DNA from: UMGS1002 sp050309735
GTDB taxonomy: Bacteria; Bacillota; Clostridia; Oscillospirales; CAG-272
DNA length: 64,000 bases
Assembly: GCA_050309735.1 (NCBI GenBank)
Contig: JBNRMS010000035.1
Span: forward strand, 11,905 to 75,904
Direction of reading: 5' to 3'
This document shows, piece by piece, positions 17,749 to 27,019 of the stretch; position 1 is the first letter of the stretch, and every line of letters starts with the position of its first letter. A model generated the notes under the pieces. That model was not told where the DNA came from and did not search any database. It saw only the letters and a program-made list of their open reading frames with translations. A program made the translations under genes and the position numbers.

Positions 17749-18960
17749 CTATGTTCTGTAATCTCCGTTTATTTTAACATAGTCGTACGTGAGGTCGCAG
17801 CCCCATGCTCTCGCTCTGCAGCGCCCGCTTTTAAGTTCGATTTTAATGATAACCTCTTTCTCAAGCAAAATTTCCTTGGCCGTTTGCTCAGAGAAAGCTA
17901 TCACCATGCCGTCCTTACACACCATAATCTCACCCGCCCCCGAGGCAAACGAAACATCGATTCGACCGACGTCAATTTCAGCCCCGCTATATCCGATGGC
18001 GCAGAGTACGCGTCCGCAGTTTGCGTCTGCCCCGAACATCATCGATTTAACCAGTGATGAACTTATGACACTTTTTGCAACAGTCTTTGCGGTTTTCTCA
18101 TCGGGTGCGCCCTCAACCTTGCATTCGAGCAGCTTTGTTGCTCCCTCGCCGTCTGCCGCTATCATGCGGCAGAGGTAGAGGGTGACGGTGTTGAGCGCCT
18201 CCACGAATGCCGAAAAGTCCTCCCCCTCGGAAGTTATTTCGCGATTTTCCGCCATGCCGTTTGCCATCACGCTCACCATGTCGTTAGTTGAAGTGTCGCC
18301 GTCGACGCTTATCATGTTAAAGGTGTTTTTCACGTCTTCGGAGAGTGCCTTTTGCAGCATTTTTTGTGATATTGCGGCGTCTGTTGTGATAAAGGCAAGC
18401 ATTGTGGCCATATTCGGATTTATCATACCCGAACCTTTGGCAATGCCGCCGATTTTACACTCAACCCCGCCAATCATAAAGCTGACAGCGATCTCTTTTT
18501 GTGAAATGTCGGTGGTCATTATCCCCTCGGCCGCCTCGCGGCTGTTTTGACCGAGCGATTTTACAAGTTCGGGGATTCCTTTTTTTATCGGCGTAATGTC
18601 AAGTTTTTGCCCGATTACCCCGGTCGACGCTATGACTACATCCTTCGGGGAGATTCCAAGTTCGCGCCCTATAAGCTCGCAGGTCAGTTCGGCGATTTCA
18701 ACGCCGTTTGGATTACAGGTGTTGGCATTGCCGCTGTTGCAGATTATGGCCTGAGCGTATCCGTCGGCGATATTATTTTTTGTGACCAAAAGCGGCGCGC
18801 CCTTAACAAGATTTGTGGTATAAACCGCCGCTGTTATCGCTCTTCTTTCACTGAAAATCAGGGAAAGATCGCGTTTGCTGCGGTTTTTACGTACGCCGCA
18901 GTGAATTCCGCTCGCGGTGAATCCTTTGGCGGCACAGACGCCGCCTTCTATAATTTTCAT
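17749..18960 (-). CDS. argJ: Bifunctional glutamate N-acetyltransferase / N-acetylornithine acetyltransferase
   Basis: 403 residues from MKIIEGG; four further codons (MVIR) upstream come from a recurrent leader. It moves acetyl from N-acetylornithine to glutamate, closing the acetyl cycle; some members also use acetyl-CoA. The self-cleavage site MATMLAF is intact, with nucleophile Thr at about residue 186, so processing into alpha and beta chains is expected. No separate argA is visible here. A hairpin element fills the gap to argC. Confidence 0.95.
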   Translation of the reverse strand: MKIIEGGVCAAKGFTASGIHCGVRKNRSKRDLSLIFSERRAITAAVYTTNLVKGAPLLVTKNNIADGYAQAIICNSGNANTCNPNGVEIAELTCELIGRELGISPKDVVIASTGVIGQKLDITPIKKGIPELVKSLGQNSREAAEGIMTTDISQKEIAVSFMIGGVECKIGGIAKGSGMINPNMATMLAFITTDAAISQKMLQKALSEDVKNTFNMISVDGDTSTNDMVSVMANGMAENREITSEGEDFSAFVEALNTVTLYLCRMIAADGEGATKLLECKVEGAPDEKTAKTVAKSVISSSLVKSMMFGADANCGRVLCAIGYSGAEIDVGRIDVSFASGAGEIMVCKDGMVIAFSEQTAKEILLEKEVIIKIELKSGRCRARAWGCDLTYDYVKINGDYRT

Positions 18961-19087
18961 TCTAATAACCATGCCTTTCTGTTAGCCGAGGTTTGTGCCG
19001 GCTCGGAGCCTGTCAATTTGTTGCCATTCATAAGAGGAAGGAGGCACAAAATTCACCGTTTGAGCGAAGCTTGCTTCACTCAAGCGG
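18961..19087 (-). repeat. Hairpin leader element upstream of argJ
   Basis: Sense order: hairpin II (19056-19087, 14 of 15 pairs including one G-T, TT loop), hairpin I (TTTGTGCC 18992-18999 with GGCACAAA 19043-19050), then GAAAGGCATGGTTAT next to the argJ start. It has the same layout as the copies upstream of aspS and of the TIGR01440 gene. Confidence 0.7.
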
Positions 19088-19126
19088 TTGCAATCTGTTC
19101 CAAAAAGATAATAGCGCAAACAAAAG

Positions 19127-20056
19127 TTAAAGCGTCAATCCTTTTTTGGCCGGAATGCCGAGGGCTATATTCATACACTCAACAGCCGCGCCCGACGCCC
19201 CCTTGCCGAGGTTGTCGAACTGCGCGTACAGGGTTATGCGCTCGTCGTTGCCCGCGACTGTTATCTTCATTTGGTCAAGTCCTGTGAGTGCGCCGCTCGA
19301 TATGAAGCCCCTGCTGTCAATAGAATCACAATATCGAACAAGACCATTCCTGTATTTGTTTTTGTATATATTAGTGATGTCTCCTGCATTCGCTCCGCTC
19401 AGCATCCGGGCAAAAAGCGGGATTGTTATGAGCATTCCGCTGAAATAATCGGCAACGACAGGAGTGAAGTGCGGCTCGTATACAAGCCGACTTATTGCTC
19501 GCATTTCCTTTAAGTGCTTGTGCCGCTGCTCGGTTGCGTAAATTCGAGGTGAGGAATATTCATCTGTTCTGTCGCCATTCTCATATTCGGCGATCATCTT
19601 CTTGCCGCCGCCCGAATACCCGGTCAGAGAGAAGCAGGTTAACTCTGTTTTTGCCGGCAGTATCCCAGCCTCGGTCAGCGGATATATGAGGGCGATAAAG
19701 CCGCTCGCGTGGCACCCCGGCACTGTTATACGTTTTGAATTTTTTATCGCGTTGTGGTGGGCCTCGGACAACTCCGGAAAGCCATATGACCAGCCCGGGG
19801 CTGTTCGGTGTGCTGTTGAGGTGTCGATAATTATTGTGTCCGGGTTCTCAACCATTCGAACCGCCTCGATTGCCGCCTCGTCGGGCAGGCAGAGGAAGGC
19901 AACGTCGGCCATATCAAGACATTTTTTTATCTCATCGGGATCTTTTCTAAGCTCGGGAGAAATTGAAATCAGCTTTATATCATCTCTTGCCTCGAGCCGC
20001 TTATAAATTTTAAGGCCCGTGGTGCCGGCCTCGCCGTTAATAAAAACGCTTTTCAT
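19127..20056 (-). CDS. argC: N-acetyl-gamma-glutamyl-phosphate reductase, short type 2
   Basis: 309 residues, matching the shorter ArgC type 2 rather than the 340-350-residue type 1. N-terminal NAD(P) motif NGEAGTTG, catalytic Cys in VPGCHASGF, and STAHRT in the substrate region. It reduces N-acetylglutamyl phosphate to the semialdehyde for ArgD. A GGAG precedes the ATG. The preceding gene argH is 50 bp upstream and argJ follows after the hairpin element. Confidence 0.94.
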   Translation of the reverse strand: MKSVFINGEAGTTGLKIYKRLEARDDIKLISISPELRKDPDEIKKCLDMADVAFLCLPDEAAIEAVRMVENPDTIIIDTSTAHRTAPGWSYGFPELSEAHHNAIKNSKRITVPGCHASGFIALIYPLTEAGILPAKTELTCFSLTGYSGGGKKMIAEYENGDRTDEYSSPRIYATEQRHKHLKEMRAISRLVYEPHFTPVVADYFSGMLITIPLFARMLSGANAGDITNIYKNKYRNGLVRYCDSIDSRGFISSGALTGLDQMKITVAGNDERITLYAQFDNLGKGASGAAVECMNIALGIPAKKGLTL

Positions 20057-20106
20057 ATAAATATAAATCTCCTAAACAAGTGGCGACAATCTCCTCTCGC
20101 CGCGCC

Positions 20107-21495
20107 TTATCTGTCTGCCGCGAGATACTCCTCGAACCACTTTATTTGAGCGGCTACCGAGGCAGGACAAGTTCCGCCGGCCGAAATGCGCTTAGCAACG
20201 CAATTCGCAAGGTCAATTTCGCGATAGAGATCGTCCTCAAAGAGTGGGTCATGTGATTTGTATTCTTCAAGAGTCAGTTCTTCAAGGACACGGCCGCATT
20301 TAATCGAATATGCCACAATTTGCCCAACCGTCTTGTATGCCGCCCTGAAGGGCACGCCTTTTTTTGTAAGGTAGTCGGCAAGGTCTGTCGCATTGATAAA
20401 TCCGCGCTGTGCCGCCGCGTACATATTCTCCCCGTTGACCTTCATTGTCTTGAGCATCGGCGCGAAAACCTCAAGGCAGATTTTAACCGTATCAACAGCG
20501 TCGAATATCGCTTCCTTGTCCTCCTGCATATCCTTGTTATATGCCAGAGGAAGCCCTTTTAGAGTGGTAAGAAGCGAGATAAGCCCCCCGTAAACTCGGC
20601 CCGTCTTGCCGCGTACGAGTTCGGCCATGTCGGGATTCTTTTTTTGAGGCATTATGCTCGAACCCGTGGTATAGGAATCGTCAAGCTCTATAAACCGAAA
20701 CTCCCACGACGACCAGAGCACGATTTCCTCAGAGAAGCGCGAGAGGTGCATCATCAGGATTGAGAAGCAGGAGAGAAGCTCAAGGCAGAAATCTCGGTCG
20801 GACACTCCGTCAATACTGTTTCGGACTATCCCGTCAAATCCGAGAGCAGACGCCGTCATCTCTCTATCTGTATCATAGGTTGTTCCCGCAAGCGCGCATG
20901 AGCCGAGCGGAGACAAATTCATGCGTTTCACAGCGTCACAAATACGTCCAATATCCCGCTCAAACATACTCGCATATGCTAAAATGTGATGTGAAAATGC
21001 AACAGGCTGCGCGCGCTGCAAGTGTGTGTAGCCGGGCATGATTACATTCTTATTGGCATTTGCCTGCTCAACAATCGCCCCTATCATCTCCCTAATCAGG
21101 TCGATTATCTCATCGGCTTCGTCGCGCAGATAGAGCCTTGTGTCGAGCGCCACCTGGTCGTTTCTGCTTCGCGCCGTGTGCAGCTTTTTGCCGGCCTCGC
21201 CCACCCTTGCGGTTAGCTCGGATTCGACAAACATATGTATATCCTCGGCACCTGGGTCGAATTCAAGCTCTCCCGCTTCAATGTCGGCAAGAATTCCCTC
21301 AAGGCCTTTTATTATTATATCTGCCTCGCCCTCGGTGATTATTTTACAAGCGGCCAGCATTTCAGCGTGCGCTATCGAGCCTTTAATGTCCTGACGGTAC
21401 ATTTTTGAATCAAAGCTTATCGAGGAATTGAAGTGGTCTGCTTTTTTATCGAGCGCACCCGAGGCGCGCCCCGCCCACATCTTATTGCCGCTCAT
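20107..21495 (-). CDS. argH: Argininosuccinate lyase
   Basis: 462 residues, normal length. The fumarase/ASL superfamily signature GSSIMPQKKNPD is intact, with the mobile-loop serine. It splits argininosuccinate into arginine and fumarate. The ATG overlaps the argG stop by 4 bp. The N-terminal WAGRASGALDKKADHFN is typical of the family. Confidence 0.97.
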   Translation of the reverse strand: MSGNKMWAGRASGALDKKADHFNSSISFDSKMYRQDIKGSIAHAEMLAACKIITEGEADIIIKGLEGILADIEAGELEFDPGAEDIHMFVESELTARVGEAGKKLHTARSRNDQVALDTRLYLRDEADEIIDLIREMIGAIVEQANANKNVIMPGYTHLQRAQPVAFSHHILAYASMFERDIGRICDAVKRMNLSPLGSCALAGTTYDTDREMTASALGFDGIVRNSIDGVSDRDFCLELLSCFSILMMHLSRFSEEIVLWSSWEFRFIELDDSYTTGSSIMPQKKNPDMAELVRGKTGRVYGGLISLLTTLKGLPLAYNKDMQEDKEAIFDAVDTVKICLEVFAPMLKTMKVNGENMYAAAQRGFINATDLADYLTKKGVPFRAAYKTVGQIVAYSIKCGRVLEELTLEEYKSHDPLFEDDLYREIDLANCVAKRISAGGTCPASVAAQIKWFEEYLAADR

Positions 21496-22718
21496 AAGCC
21501 GTTATTCGCTTTCATCTTAGCGTAAACCTTGATCGGCAGGCCGTAGAGATTAATAAATCCGGTAGCCTCACTCTGGTCGTAGACATTGTCCTCTTCGAAG
21601 GTGGCGATGTCGGCGTCGTAAAGCGAGTAGGGCGAGGATACGCCGGCATTAATAAGGTTGCCCTTATAGAGCTTGAGAGTGACGTCTCCGGTTACATATT
21701 TCTGTGTGGTTTTCACAAAGGCGAGCAGTGCCTCGGTCAGCGGTGTAAACCAGAGCGCAGAGTAAACCTGTTCGGCAAGGCGGAGAGCGACAAGCGATTT
21801 ATAGTGCGAGGTGTCTCGGTCAAGGCATAGGCTCTCAAGAACCTTGTGCGCGTGATAGAGTATCGCTCCGCCCGGTGTTTCATAGACGCCGCGACATTTT
21901 ATGCCGACCAGTCGGTTCTCGACAATGTCAAGGAGTCCTATCCCGTTCTCTCCGCCGAGTTTATTAAGTGTTTTGACAAGCTCAACCGAGTCCATCTTTT
22001 TGCCGTTGACCGCCGTCGGAATGCCTGATTCAAAATGCACCGTCACATATGTAGGCTCATCGGGCGCCATTTCGGGCGAAACGCCCATTTCAAGGAAGCC
22101 CTTTTTATTGTATAGAGGCTCGTTTTTCGGATCTTCAAGATCCATTCCCTCATGCGAAAGGTGCCAGATATTCTTGTCCTTTGAGTAGTTGGTTTCGCGG
22201 CTGATTTTGAGAGGTATATTGTGCGCCTCGGCATATTCAATCTCTTCCTCGCGCGATTTTATGCTCCATTCACGCCAGGGGGCTATGATATGCATATCGG
22301 GCGCGAAGGCCTTTATGGCCAGCTCAAAGCGCACCTGATCATTTCCTTTGCCGGTGCATCCGTGGCAGATGGCATCTGCTTGCTCGGCAAGCGCAATCTC
22401 GGCTATCCGCTTTGCTATTGGAGGACGTGCGGCAGCCGTTCCAAGCATATAATCCTCATAAAGGGCGCCTGCCTGAACCAGCGGAAAAATATATTCCTCG
22501 AGAAATTCCTTTGTAAGATCTTCTACATAGAGCTTCGATGCTCCTGTCTTGAGGGCTTTCTCCTCAAGTCCTTCGAGTTCGTCTGCCTGACCGACGTTAC
22601 CCGAAACGGCGATAACCTCGCAGTTGTTGTAATTTTCTTTGAGCCACGGGATAATTATCGAGGTGTCAAGTCCCCCGGAATATGCAAGTACAACCTTTTT
22701 AATTTTACTTTTATCCAT
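21492..22718 (-). CDS. argG: Argininosuccinate synthase
   Basis: 408 residues. ATP PP-loop AYSGGLDTS near the N-terminus, and GCTGKGNDQVRFE, which contacts ATP and citrulline. It condenses citrulline and aspartate at the cost of ATP. First gene of the nine-gene arginine operon; GGAGGT lies 7 bp before the ATG, and a promoter with two ARG-box-like sites lies 35-70 bp upstream. Confidence 0.97.
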   Translation of the reverse strand: MDKSKIKKVVLAYSGGLDTSIIIPWLKENYNNCEVIAVSGNVGQADELEGLEEKALKTGASKLYVEDLTKEFLEEYIFPLVQAGALYEDYMLGTAAARPPIAKRIAEIALAEQADAICHGCTGKGNDQVRFELAIKAFAPDMHIIAPWREWSIKSREEEIEYAEAHNIPLKISRETNYSKDKNIWHLSHEGMDLEDPKNEPLYNKKGFLEMGVSPEMAPDEPTYVTVHFESGIPTAVNGKKMDSVELVKTLNKLGGENGIGLLDIVENRLVGIKCRGVYETPGGAILYHAHKVLESLCLDRDTSHYKSLVALRLAEQVYSALWFTPLTEALLAFVKTTQKYVTGDVTLKLYKGNLINAGVSSPYSLYDADIATFEEDNVYDQSEATGFINLYGLPIKVYAKMKANNGL

Positions 22719-22749
22719 TTTATAAACCTCCGGAATGTGTCATTGTTAA

Positions 22750-22785
22750 TGCATATATATTACACTATAATGCATAATATTGCAA
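22750..22785 (-). promoter_or_regulatory. Arginine operon promoter with a pair of ARG-box-like sites
   Basis: On the minus strand, TTGCAA (22780-22785) and TAATAT (22757-22762) are spaced 17 bp. Two imperfect palindromes, TGCATATATATTACA (22750-22764) and TGCATAATATTGCA (22771-22784), each match about 11 of 14 core ARG-box positions. Their starts are exactly 21 bp apart, the classic spacing of paired ArgR boxes. They cover both promoter boxes, so ArgR binding would block RNA polymerase (inference). Confidence 0.72.
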
Positions 22786-22931
22786 TAGCTTTTTTGATAT
22801 TTATTAAAGTTTGTCAGTGTTGACCTATTTCTGTTTTTTGGCTTGCTGCCTTTTTGTGATTTTTGAGTTATGACTATGACTATAGATGCATAATTATGCG
22901 AGTTTTATGAGTGTTGATGAATGCCTGCTTC

Positions 22932-23864
22932 TCAGCTTGCAATTAGGTGGTCAATAATTTTTAGTGCATCGCGATATCTGTTCTCCTTATTGTCGGACGA
23001 AAATAATCCTATTATATATTCGCGGCTACCGTCGTCAAGTGTAACAGTGCAAATAAGATTATAATTCCCCGCCCCCGCAGAGCCGGTTTTTAGACCGGTG
23101 ACATATTCGCAAAAAAACTCACTCTCATCGTCAAGCATAAGATTTGTGTTTATCCAACGGTTGGTGTGGCCGCTGGCATATGTCACATTATCATATTTCA
23201 TTCCGGCATATTTCATTATTATTTCATTTTGTGAAGCAATCATCGAGATAAGAGCAATGTCTTCGGTTGTTGTGTAATGGTTGTCGTTATAATATCCATC
23301 GGGCGAGGTGAAGCGACTGCCGCAAAGCCCTATCTGCTCGGCGTATTCATTCATTCCGCGAATAAAATATTCAACCGCTTCCCTGCCGTCTATATCCTCA
23401 CTCCCCGCAAGCTTTTTGCCTGCCGCTGCCGCGAGGGCATATGCCGCGTCGTTTCCCGAGGGCAGCAGCATTCCCTCGATTAACATTTCGACGCTCAGCC
23501 TATGGTGCGATTTTATATACGCTATTGATGAATCGGACGCAACAAGCGCAAGCTCGCTCCCGGGGGTTATAATTTCGTCAAGCCCGAGCAATTCAAGCGC
23601 GAAAAGGATTGTGAGCAGTTTAGTTGTGCTCGCCGGATATACAACTAGCTCCTCGCCCTTCTTGTATATAAATTCATGATTTGCAACATCATATACAAAG
23701 GCTTGTCCCGACAAAATATCAATGTCAAGCTGCTCAGCAACGCAGGGGATATAGCCCACGTCATTCTCCGAGTGCAGAACCGCGGCCGGGCGCTCGCCGG
23801 CGCATGAGGCAAGCAGCAACAGCGCGGCAATACTTATAATAAGTAATCTTTTTTGAGCTTTCAT
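22932..23864 (-). CDS. D-alanyl-D-alanine carboxypeptidase, lipoprotein (family S11)
   Basis: 310 residues. Signal peptide with a lipobox, Cys21 (LLLASC), so membrane-anchored outside the cell. The penicillin-binding triad is complete: Ser79-x-x-Lys82 (STTK), Ser136-Gly-Asn138 and Lys259-Thr-Gly261. It trims the terminal D-Ala from peptidoglycan stem peptides. It resembles DacF/DacA but lacks the long C-terminal membrane-anchor domain of PBP5, the lipid anchor replacing it. It has its own promoter and lies upstream of argG on the same strand with no clear terminator between. Confidence 0.93.
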   Translation of the reverse strand: MKAQKRLLIISIAALLLLASCAGERPAAVLHSENDVGYIPCVAEQLDIDILSGQAFVYDVANHEFIYKKGEELVVYPASTTKLLTILFALELLGLDEIITPGSELALVASDSSIAYIKSHHRLSVEMLIEGMLLPSGNDAAYALAAAAGKKLAGSEDIDGREAVEYFIRGMNEYAEQIGLCGSRFTSPDGYYNDNHYTTTEDIALISMIASQNEIIMKYAGMKYDNVTYASGHTNRWINTNLMLDDESEFFCEYVTGLKTGSAGAGNYNLICTVTLDDGSREYIIGLFSSDNKENRYRDALKIIDHLIAS

Positions 23865-23896
23865 AATTATGACTTTTCCTTATTTTACTTCATTAC

Positions 23897-23925
23897 ATCA
23901 TACCATATTATAACAACTATTTCAA
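23897..23925 (-). promoter_or_regulatory. Promoter of the carboxypeptidase gene
   Basis: TTGAAA (23920-23925) and TATGAT (23897-23902), spacer 17 bp, about 30 bp before the ATG. Confidence 0.65.
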
Positions 23926-23946
23926 CAGTTAAAACCTCAATATAAA

Positions 23947-23976
23947 ATTTGCCCCCATCAATTTTTTGATGGGGGC
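23947..23976 (-). terminator. Terminator of the gatCAB-aspS operon
   Basis: Perfect 10-bp stem GCCCCCATCA/TGATGGGGGC with a 6-nt loop, then AAATTTTATA on the minus strand, about 50 bp past the aspS stop. Confidence 0.85.
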
Positions 23977-24024
23977 AGGATTATTAAGCCAATGTATAAC
24001 GGGTATTGAAAAGCGCTCTCTTCT

Positions 24025-25401
24025 TTAGGGCCTTAGCCTGTCGCGGTCTCTCGGAAAAGCGGTCGCCTGCTTGACGTTTTCAAGCCCGAGTATATGTCCG
24101 ACAATGCGCTCAAGTCCGAGTCCCATGCCGCCGTGAGGGGGCATCCCGTACTTGTGCATAGTCAGGTAGTCCTCAAATTCAGCGGGGTTCATGTGCCGCT
24201 TTTTCATTTTAGCAACCTGTTCCTCGTAGTCATGTATGCGCTGGCCGCCGGTTGTAACCTCAAGGCCGTTGAGCAGCATATCAAAGCTCAGGGTATAGGT
24301 CGGGTTGGCGGGATCGTCCATCGCGTAGAAGGGGCGTTTGACTGTCGGGTAGTGGGTTATGAAAAGGACGGGTGAGTTGTATTCTTTGTTGAAATATTCG
24401 CCCAGCCACTTCTCTTCCTCGGGCGCAAAGTCGGGCTCGAGCAGCGCTTCTTGCCCCTTTGTGCCGGGATGCGCGTCGGCAAAAAGTCTCTTTGCCTCGG
24501 TGAACTTTATCTTCGGAAAGCGCGTAAGTTCGGGCAGTCTGTTCCCCTTGCCGAGGAAGATCTCAAGCTCGGGAGCGTATTCCTCGTTTAGTGTGCGGTA
24601 CATATGCCGGAACATACGCGCCTCAAGTTCGAGCAAATCCTCAAAGGAATTAATGAAGCCCATTTCAAGGTCAAGCCCTTGAAACTCGTTTATGTGGCGG
24701 TTTGTGCTGTATTTCTCGGCTCTGAAAACCGGACCGACGGTGTATGCCTTGCCGAAAACCCCGACCATAATCTGCTTATACATCTGCGGGCTTTGGTTGA
24801 GATATGCTTTCTCGCCGAAGTAATTAACCTCAAACATATCAGCCCCCCCCTCAGCGCCTGCCGAAACGATCTTGGGCGGCACAAACTCGGTGAACCCTTC
24901 CTCGCGCAGGAAGGTGCGGAAGGAGTGAAGAACACCGTCACAGACCCTCATGATCGCCCGAACCTTCGGATTTCGCAGGGTGAGCACGCGGTTGTCGAGC
25001 AGGGTATTGAGATTCAGCTTCTCGATCTTTCTGTCGTTGCCGATTTCGACCGGGGGCACGGCCGCCCTTCCCGACACCCGCATCATCTTCGCTATCATTA
25101 TATCAAAACCGAGCCGGCTGCGTTCCTCGGCAACAATTGTTCCTTCAATCACCACACACTCCTCAACTGCGAAATCCTTTATATCGCAATCCGATCTCTC
25201 CGCATCCCAAACGCACTGGAACACAATCCTCGGCGAGCGGATATTGACAAAGGCAAAGCCGCTCATCAGCTTTATTCGGTGAATCGCGCCCTTAACGGTT
25301 ACCGGGTCGCCGTCCTTCAGCTCGCCGGAATTGTATTTTTCAATTATCAGCGAGATATCGCTCATATCGGCCTTCTTTTCAAAATCAAGAAATTCTATCA
25401 T
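24025..25401 (-). CDS. aspS: Aspartyl-tRNA synthetase, archaeal type, probably non-discriminating
   Basis: 458 residues from MIEFLDFEKK; an upstream in-frame ATG (MVII) belongs to the leader cassette. OB-fold anticodon domain (residues 40-130), then a class II core: motif 2 around GPVFRAEKYSTNRH and motif 3 GMGLGLERIV. It lacks the bacterial GAD insertion and ends RDRDRLRP, as archaeal/eukaryotic-type enzymes do. Such enzymes often charge both tRNA(Asp) and tRNA(Asn) with Asp. Co-transcription with gatCAB under an Asn-type T-box supports that role here. A hairpin element separates it from gatB. Confidence 0.9.
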   Translation of the reverse strand: MIEFLDFEKKADMSDISLIIEKYNSGELKDGDPVTVKGAIHRIKLMSGFAFVNIRSPRIVFQCVWDAERSDCDIKDFAVEECVVIEGTIVAEERSRLGFDIMIAKMMRVSGRAAVPPVEIGNDRKIEKLNLNTLLDNRVLTLRNPKVRAIMRVCDGVLHSFRTFLREEGFTEFVPPKIVSAGAEGGADMFEVNYFGEKAYLNQSPQMYKQIMVGVFGKAYTVGPVFRAEKYSTNRHINEFQGLDLEMGFINSFEDLLELEARMFRHMYRTLNEEYAPELEIFLGKGNRLPELTRFPKIKFTEAKRLFADAHPGTKGQEALLEPDFAPEEEKWLGEYFNKEYNSPVLFITHYPTVKRPFYAMDDPANPTYTLSFDMLLNGLEVTTGGQRIHDYEEQVAKMKKRHMNPAEFEDYLTMHKYGMPPHGGMGLGLERIVGHILGLENVKQATAFPRDRDRLRP

Positions 25402-25559
25402 TATTATGACCATACCTTTCTGTTTTTAGAGGTTTGTGCCGGTACCGGATCCGCCGGTATTGCTGCCATCTCCTACAGCTCCAAAGGCACAAATCTTGTT
25501 GTTTGAAAGAAAACTTGTTTTCTTACAAACTTCTCCCTTATGCCACCCCGGGGGGCGGC
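25402..25559 (-). repeat. Hairpin leader element upstream of aspS
   Basis: Best full copy. Sense order: GC hairpin III (25542-25559), hairpin II (25501-25530, 13 of 14 pairs, TT loop), hairpin I (TTTGTGCC 25433-25440 with GGCACAAA 25486-25493), then GAAAGGTATGGTCAT and the start codon. It aligns with the copy at 59955-60104 along its whole length, with stems kept although bases differ. Confidence 0.75.
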
Positions 25560-25582
25560 TATATATTTTTATTTTGGCACAA

Positions 25583-27019
25583 TTATTCGCTAAGCAGCTC
25601 TGACACCACCGAATTGACAATATCCGGATTCGCCTTGCCCTGCAGCTTTTTCATTGTTCGGCCGACGAAGAAGGCGAAAACCTTTGTCTTACCGCTCTTA
25701 TATTGGGCGACTGTGCCGGGGTTCTCGGCAATCACGGCGGCGGCGGCCTCCCGTATGTGCTGTTCATCGTCTATCTGTGTCAGATTGTTGCGTTTTATAA
25801 AATCGTTAACGTCAAAATCGTGCGACTCGAAAATCTTCTCAAAGACTCCGCGTGCTGCGGTGCGGTTTATCTTTCCGCTCCTCACCACTCTCACGAAGTC
25901 TGCGAACTGCGCAGGGTTTATATCAATCTCCTCAACCGACATAGATTTTGTGTTCATCAGGTACATCATGTCGCCGAGTATCCAGTTGGCTGTTTCCTTT
26001 GCGTCGCCGCATAGGGCAACCGTTTCCTCAAAGAGACAGGCAAGCTTCTTTTTGTCGGTTATAAGTCCGGCATCGTAATCTGAAAGCCCGTATTGTGACA
26101 TATACCGCACCTTCTTTTCGTGTGCGAGCTCGGGCTGTTCTGCGCGAAGGCGGCTTATCATCTCGTCGCTTATATAGATAGGCGGGATATCGGGGTCGGG
26201 GAAATAGCGGTAGTCCTGCGCGTTTTCTTTTGTGCGCATAGAGAAGCTTTTGCCCTTGTTATCGTCCCATTTGCGGGTTTCCTGAACAACCTTTCCGCCA
26301 GATTCAATAAGCTCAATCTGGCGCCGTGATTCATCCTCAATTGCGCGCTCGATTGACTTAAAGGAGTTGATATTTTTCATTTCTGTGCGGGTGCCGAACT
26401 TATCGCTGCCCGCCGGCCTTACCGAAAGGTTCACGTCGGCCCTCATCGATCCTTCCTCAAGCTTTACGTCGGAGATCTCAAGGTATTCAAATGTCGACTT
26501 GAGCCAGCCAAGATATCCGAGCACCTCCTCGGCGCTCCTAAAGTCGGGCTCCGAAACTATCTCGATAAGCGGAACGCCGCAGCGGTTGTAGTCGGGATAT
26601 GAAAGGTCGCCGTAGGGCGAATGAATCAGTTTGCCCGCGTCCTCCTCCATGTGTATCTCGTGAATCCGCGCCGATTTTTTCTCGCCAGTGCGGGTGATAT
26701 AGTCGACCCGGCCGTTTACGGCAAAGGGCAGATAGAGCTGTGAAATCTGATAGGCCTTTGTAAGATCGGGATAAAAATAGTTTTTGCGGTCGAATTTATT
26801 GTATTGATTTATCTCGCAGCCGAGCGCAATCCCTGCTTTTACTGCGTATTTGAGCACCTTTTCATTGAGAAGAGGCAGTGTTCCCGGCATTCCGATGCAG
26901 ATCGGGCAGCAGTGCGTGTTAGGCGCACCTCCGAACTCGGTTGTGCAGGAGCAGAATATTTTTGATTTTGTGGCAAGCTCGACATGAACCTCGAGCCCTA
27001 TTACAGTTTCCCAATTCAT
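25583..27019 (-). CDS. gatB: Asp-tRNA(Asn)/Glu-tRNA(Gln) amidotransferase subunit B
   Basis: 478 residues, full length. N-terminal GLEVHVEL, a zinc-binding cysteine set (CSCTTEFGG and HCCPICIGMPG), the kinase-like core that activates the misacylated tRNA, and the C-terminal GatB/YqeY tRNA-binding tail. It works with GatA, which supplies ammonia, and GatC. Overlaps the gatA stop by 4 bp. Confidence 0.97.
   Translation of the reverse strand: MNWETVIGLEVHVELATKSKIFCSCTTEFGGAPNTHCCPICIGMPGTLPLLNEKVLKYAVKAGIALGCEINQYNKFDRKNYFYPDLTKAYQISQLYLPFAVNGRVDYITRTGEKKSARIHEIHMEEDAGKLIHSPYGDLSYPDYNRCGVPLIEIVSEPDFRSAEEVLGYLGWLKSTFEYLEISDVKLEEGSMRADVNLSVRPAGSDKFGTRTEMKNINSFKSIERAIEDESRRQIELIESGGKVVQETRKWDDNKGKSFSMRTKENAQDYRYFPDPDIPPIYISDEMISRLRAEQPELAHEKKVRYMSQYGLSDYDAGLITDKKKLACLFEETVALCGDAKETANWILGDMMYLMNTKSMSVEEIDINPAQFADFVRVVRSGKINRTAARGVFEKIFESHDFDVNDFIKRNNLTQIDDEQHIREAAAAVIAENPGTVAQYKSGKTKVFAFFVGRTMKKLQGKANPDIVNSVVSELLSE

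Noticed and set aside
22786..22931. Terminator between the carboxypeptidase gene and argG
   Set aside because: No stable stem with a T run is visible; only A/T-rich sequence and the argG promoter.
25426..25620. 64-codon frame between gatB and aspS
   Set aside because: It overlaps gatB and lies within a hairpin leader element; the similarity to another copy is reported as a finding, but it is not called a gene.
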